A stretch of DNA of 64,000 bases from positions 436,323 through 500,322 of the forward strand of contig VHZZ01000025.1 in NCBI GenBank assembly GCA_009801015.1. Reading direction: 5' to 3'. The stretch is from Silene noctiflora (Eukaryota > Streptophyta > Magnoliopsida > Caryophyllales > Caryophyllaceae). The translations under genes and the position numbers were made by a program. The notes under the pieces were generated by a model that saw nothing but the letters and a program-made list of their open reading frames with translations, did not search any database and had not been told where the DNA came from. Positions 60,640 through 64,000 of this stretch are shown here, in pieces (position 1 is the first letter of the stretch; each line of letters begins with the position of its first letter).

Positions 60640-62275
60640 AGGTAGCACCTACAGGTGGCAGTTCGGCGGGCTGGACTGTGCTTCGTGCAATCGTGCGCGG
60701 CTCGGGTCACGGAACGGTACTTTTGTCACCTGACTCTAGGGCAAAAATGCAAGCAGCAAAGGTCTCGTGACCTATTATCAACAGTCCAACACACGAAAGC
60801 AGTAAAATTAAGCAATACGATTATTGAAAGTAAGAAACAAGCAATATTAAGCTTAAAGGTGATAAACGGTTTTCATTGACTAGCATTCCCCATATAGGTA
60901 AATTTAATAGTACATGATTTGTAGCAGGAAACATTGAGTGTGCAAAATAGCGATACGTTTTCCAAACGCCTAAAAACGTATCTGAAACTAAAAACTAAGC
61001 TCTAAGATTCGACTCGGAGGAAGTAGTCTTGGAGTACTAATAGAAACTAAAAATGAAAATGAAAATATATGAGTGCAAATATGAAATCTAAACGGTCGAA
61101 GTGAACAGAGCGCGAGTGCAATTCTCAGGGGTTATGCGGTGATTCTGCTGCTCGTTACACTCTCCCCCACCTAATTTGTTGCCGCCCTCGGCAATACAAA
61201 AAATCTCGAATGGTGCTTGAGTGAAACATCCTCAATGAGCTGTGGTCGTCCACATCACCTACAAATTCGGCTTTCTCTGTGCTTCGGCTTGTCGATGAAC
61301 ATTCGTGCACACAATGATCGGTTTCGTCGTCCCTTCAAGGATAGGTTGAAACTCCTTGACATAGAATTTGTCGAACATCATGTTCTCCACGTCCATCACT
61401 CACTTCTGGTCCTTCAGGAAATTCCACTTTGCGATTGCTCGAGCAGACACTTCTCGGGATCTTTCCAAATGCCTACTCCAACGGACTTTCACCTTGTTTG
61501 TCCTCACTTCGGTACATGCATTTAAGGACATGCGAGATCTCCAGGACGTCGAATCAGCATTTCGCCGCGGCCCCCTAATGGTACGGCGCATTCTCATTTG
61601 GGTCGGCTCAAACAAGGACGTAGGATCGACTTCTCGACGCGACCCCCTAATGTTTCGAGGCCTTCTTCTTTGGGTCTCTCGACCTTCATTGTTTACTCCC
61701 CTCCAAGGTGGTAGACTCTCATTTCATCTCCAGGCCACTTAGCAGCATAGTTAGCCTGAGTCTTGTTCGCCTCCGGTTCTGCTGAACCTTTGGGCATTCT
61801 CCAAGATGGCACCTCTCGTCTCGCGTCGGTATCACCCTCATTGCCGATATTTGAGGATTCCCCTTATCCTTGTTCACATCGACAGTCTTCACTATGAAAG
61901 ACCCCGTCAGCAGTCACTCGGCTTCAACATCACCAATTAATGCTCTCTGAAATAGTTGCATCTTGAGTACTAACTTGAAATTATCCAGCGGAGTGATTGT
62001 GAAGTCGAGCTCCTCTACCCACTCATCTGCCTGGATCACGATCTTCTTAGCCACTCCTTGGATACGTCTCATTTTCCCATTAGCAGGCTTCAAGCTGCTA
62101 TTAACATCACTCCGAACCAGCCCCAACCGATCAACTTCTTCTTTAGTCACGAAGTTGTGGTTGGCACCCGAGTCGATCATTGCTCGGGCTTGCCTCCCAT
62201 TCACTGTCAAGTCCACATACATAAGCCTTGTGGATTTCTCGGTGAATGATTTTATGGGCTTATGACCCTCCATCC
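60640..62275 (-). mobile_element. Ty3/gypsy LTR-retrotransposon fossil
   Basis: On the minus strand a retropepsin-like aspartic protease segment (about 62273-61914) shows the IDSGANHNF motif and flanking beta-strand pattern of Ty3/gypsy proteases. Further along the same strand the purine tract GGTGGGGGAGAG is followed at 61159 by TGTAACG, the usual polypurine tract and LTR start, so 61159 down to roughly 60650 is probably one LTR. The copy is clearly broken: reverse transcriptase and integrase are not recognisable, and several disruptions are present. No second LTR or target duplication was found in the window. It is old. Confidence 0.75.
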
Positions 62276-62279
62276 CTTG

Positions 62280-62600
62280 CCCTTGAGTTCATTAACTCTT
62301 TGAAATTCTCCAAGGTGGAGGATGTAAACTATATTGAGTTCCGCCTTGAGAATAAGTCGAGAAGAATGGAAAGAACGGAATTTGGAAGGGTATTTGGAAT
62401 TGTGCCGGGGAGATATTGGAAGAAAAGGCCGACCAATTCGATGCTAAACCAATTGAAGGGCTATTTTCCGGTCGAGAACTAACTACTTACAAAGAATGCA
62501 ACTCACTCTATGTCCACCTAACTAATAACGGTTGTAATAAGGGGTCTAAGAGACCTAACGATATCAACAAGGTATTGATTATCAGTATCACCGGCTGACG
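62280..62600 (+). mobile_element. Possible Athila-type LTR-element fragment
   Basis: The + strand encodes a stretch with FINSLKFSKVEDVNYIEF and RTEFGRVFGIVPGRYW, which resembles the ORF1/gag-side proteins of Athila-group retrotransposons as I recall them. It abuts the opposite-strand gypsy fossil. It is a fragment only and looks old. It could instead be an unrelated plant mobile-domain sequence. Confidence 0.35.
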
Positions 62601-63156
62601 CCCTATAACCATCTATTTTTATTTTCTTATGTTTATATTTCGTTTCAAAATTATATAGTCAGTTTTATTTCTACTAATCAAAACCCAATACACTTACAAC
62701 ACGAGTAAGAACATAACAAGTCCTTCAGATAAAAGTGGCAAAACAAAAGTTAGTAGTCACGACTCACAAGGAAGACGTGATCACTTATTTTCTCATAAAA
62801 CGACGTCGAACAACCCAAATAACCCAATCAATCCAAAACACTCACATGACCACGACCACACCAACCGCAAGTCACAGATAAGTTTTCCAACCTTAATAAC
62901 AACAACCCTACACTCTTAGTTAGCGCGTCAACATCACTCTCTATCTCCATCGTCCATCACACCAACCACAACACATCCTGACGCGCGTCCACTACATGCC
63001 AACAAGACGAGCGTACCAGATAATACCTTTCTCTCCCTCAAAAAACAAACCCTAAATTTCCACCTCAATCTAGCTGAGCAGTAAAGTACACTCACTGACT
63101 GAAGTAAAGAAAAGAGGGAAAGTAAGAGAGAGGAGAGAGAAACGAGGTTATCAACA
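62601..63156 (+). promoter_or_regulatory. Upstream region and leader of plastid TPI
   Basis: The 555 bases before the TPI start show no open frame. The last 150 are pyrimidine- then purine-rich (CTCTCTATCTCC; AAGAGAGAGGAGAGAGAAACG), typical of plant 5' leaders. I found no convincing TATA box. The region starts directly beside retroelement fossils, so the promoter may be short. Confidence 0.5.
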
Positions 63157-63369
63157 ATGGCGGTTGTATCTACATCTTTGACATCGCAGCTAACAAACTC
63201 TAACTCGGTGGTGTCGACTCAGTTCACAGGTCTTCGTCGATCGTTTCTCAAGTTCGACTCGTCGGTATCAACTCAGTCGTCGTTGTTTCAGCAGGTGGAC
63301 TCGCATTTGCGCTTATCTTCCTCTCGTCGCGGTTCTCGAGGCGTGGTTTCCATGGCTGCTTCCGGCAAG
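63157..63369 (+). CDS. Plastid triosephosphate isomerase, exon 1 (gene runs off the window)
   Basis: 71 codons from ATG to the donor CAAG|GTATAA (phase 0). The peptide (MAVVSTSLTSQLTNSN, later TGLRRSFLKFDSS, LRLSSSRR, VSMAASGK) is serine- and arginine-rich with almost no acidic residues, a chloroplast transit peptide. It matches, from memory, the transit region of plastid triosephosphate isomerase of spinach relatives, and the mature enzyme is expected to start just after at GKFFVGGNWKCNG in the next exon. The enzyme interconverts dihydroxyacetone phosphate and glyceraldehyde 3-phosphate in the Calvin cycle. Because only the transit peptide is present, the catalytic part is not seen. Confidence 0.85.
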
Positions 63370-63483
63370 GTATAATAAATTCTCTTGAATGTGATTACTT
63401 TATTGATTCTGAAGCTTGATGAGTATAACTGTATAATGTTGATTCTTTAGTATGACGAATCAATGTGTGTTAAATTGGTGTTT

Positions 63484-64000
63484 GAAGGTGCAGAAATGTG
63501 TTTTTCTGTTGAATTTGGAGACTATTTTGAGAATGTGGAATCGATTTTATTGTGATTTCGTGAATTGGGGATGTGTCGGCTCTAATTCTACATTTCTGAA
63601 TACGAGGGAGGATATGTTGAATTGTTGATAAATTGATGCGTTACTTTGATGTTGAAGGTGCAGAAATGTGTTTTTCTCTGTTGAATTTGGGGAGTATTTT
63701 GAGAATGTTGAATCGATTTTATTGTGATTTTGTGAATTGGAGGAAGATCAGCTCTAATTGCAACTTATATGAATACGAGGGAGAATATGTTGAATTGCCG
63801 ATGAATCAATGTCGGTTGTATACTTGTATATTACTCCGTACTTGGGTGTTGACAGTGCAAAATTGTGTTTTTTTGGTTGAATTTGGAGAATTTCTTGAAA
63901 ATGTCGAATAATTTTATTCTGAGTTCGTGTATTAGTGGCAGAAGCCAGCTCTAATTGCAATTTATATGAACACGACGGTGAATATGTTGAATTGTCGATG
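63484..64000 (+). repeat. Tandem array (170-197-bp unit) in TPI intron 1
   Basis: Units begin at 63484, 63654 and about 63851 and share GGTGCAGAAATGTGTTTTTC, TTGAATTTGGRGA, ATCGATTTTATTGTGATTT, CAGCTCTAATTGCAA and GAATATGTTGAATTG. The third is cut by the window end, so the array may be longer. Short open frames within it are not genes. Confidence 0.9.

Overview
This window reads as nuclear DNA of a flowering plant: AT-rich, intron-rich genes with GT-AG (and two GC-AG) introns, plant-only gene families, and many short non-autonomous transposons in introns and spacers. The plastid triosephosphate isomerase transit peptide at the right edge resembles, from memory, that of spinach and its relatives, so Caryophyllales is my best guess. 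That is inference; no database was searched.

Layout. 1-2.6 kb: spacer made of decayed TGACGG-type repeats split by a hAT-like MITE. 2.6-2.75 kb: a tRNA-Ala(AGC)/tRNA-Arg(ACG) pair on the + strand, 6 bp apart and sharing one T-run. 3.0-7.7 kb (-): a gene with a syntaxin-6-like N-terminal domain. 10.0-11.7 kb (-): intronless berberine-bridge-enzyme-like FAD oxidase. 13.8-14.3 kb (-): intronless single-domain cyclophilin; 16.6-17.1 kb (-): a broken cyclophilin copy. 17.4-40.7 kb (-): nucleoporin NUP188, 31 coding exons that I could join in phase to 1974 codons plus stop. 44.2-46.5 kb (-): cell-wall proline-rich protein with an Ole e 1 domain. 49.9-54.8 kb (-): TRAP-alpha, 8 exons, 258 aa. 56.5-60.4 kb (-): GET1/WRB-like tail-anchored-protein receptor, 7 exons, 174 aa. 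60.6-62.6 kb: LTR-retrotransposon fossils. 63.16 kb to the end (+): first exon and part of intron 1 of plastid triosephosphate isomerase.

The genes do not form a pathway; this is an ordinary eukaryotic neighbourhood. TRAP-alpha and GET1 both serve protein insertion at the ER, and NUP188 is a nuclear-pore scaffold, but I see no sign of co-regulation. All protein genes except TPI lie on the minus strand.

The notable content is structural. Four neighbouring housekeeping genes (NUP188, TRAP-alpha, GET1, TPI) each carry an unrelated tandem array with 140-210 bp units in intron 1 or 2. In NUP188 the unit includes the last 39 bases of exon 2 and its splice donor, so the intron holds a series of decoy donors, and a 386-bp Helitron has landed in that array. 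Several hAT-type MITEs have 8-bp target duplications that can be read exactly, two of them nearly back to back. NUP188 also has two GC-AG introns and a 290-bp TRIM. I found no CRISPR array, prokaryote-type system or clearly new protein family.
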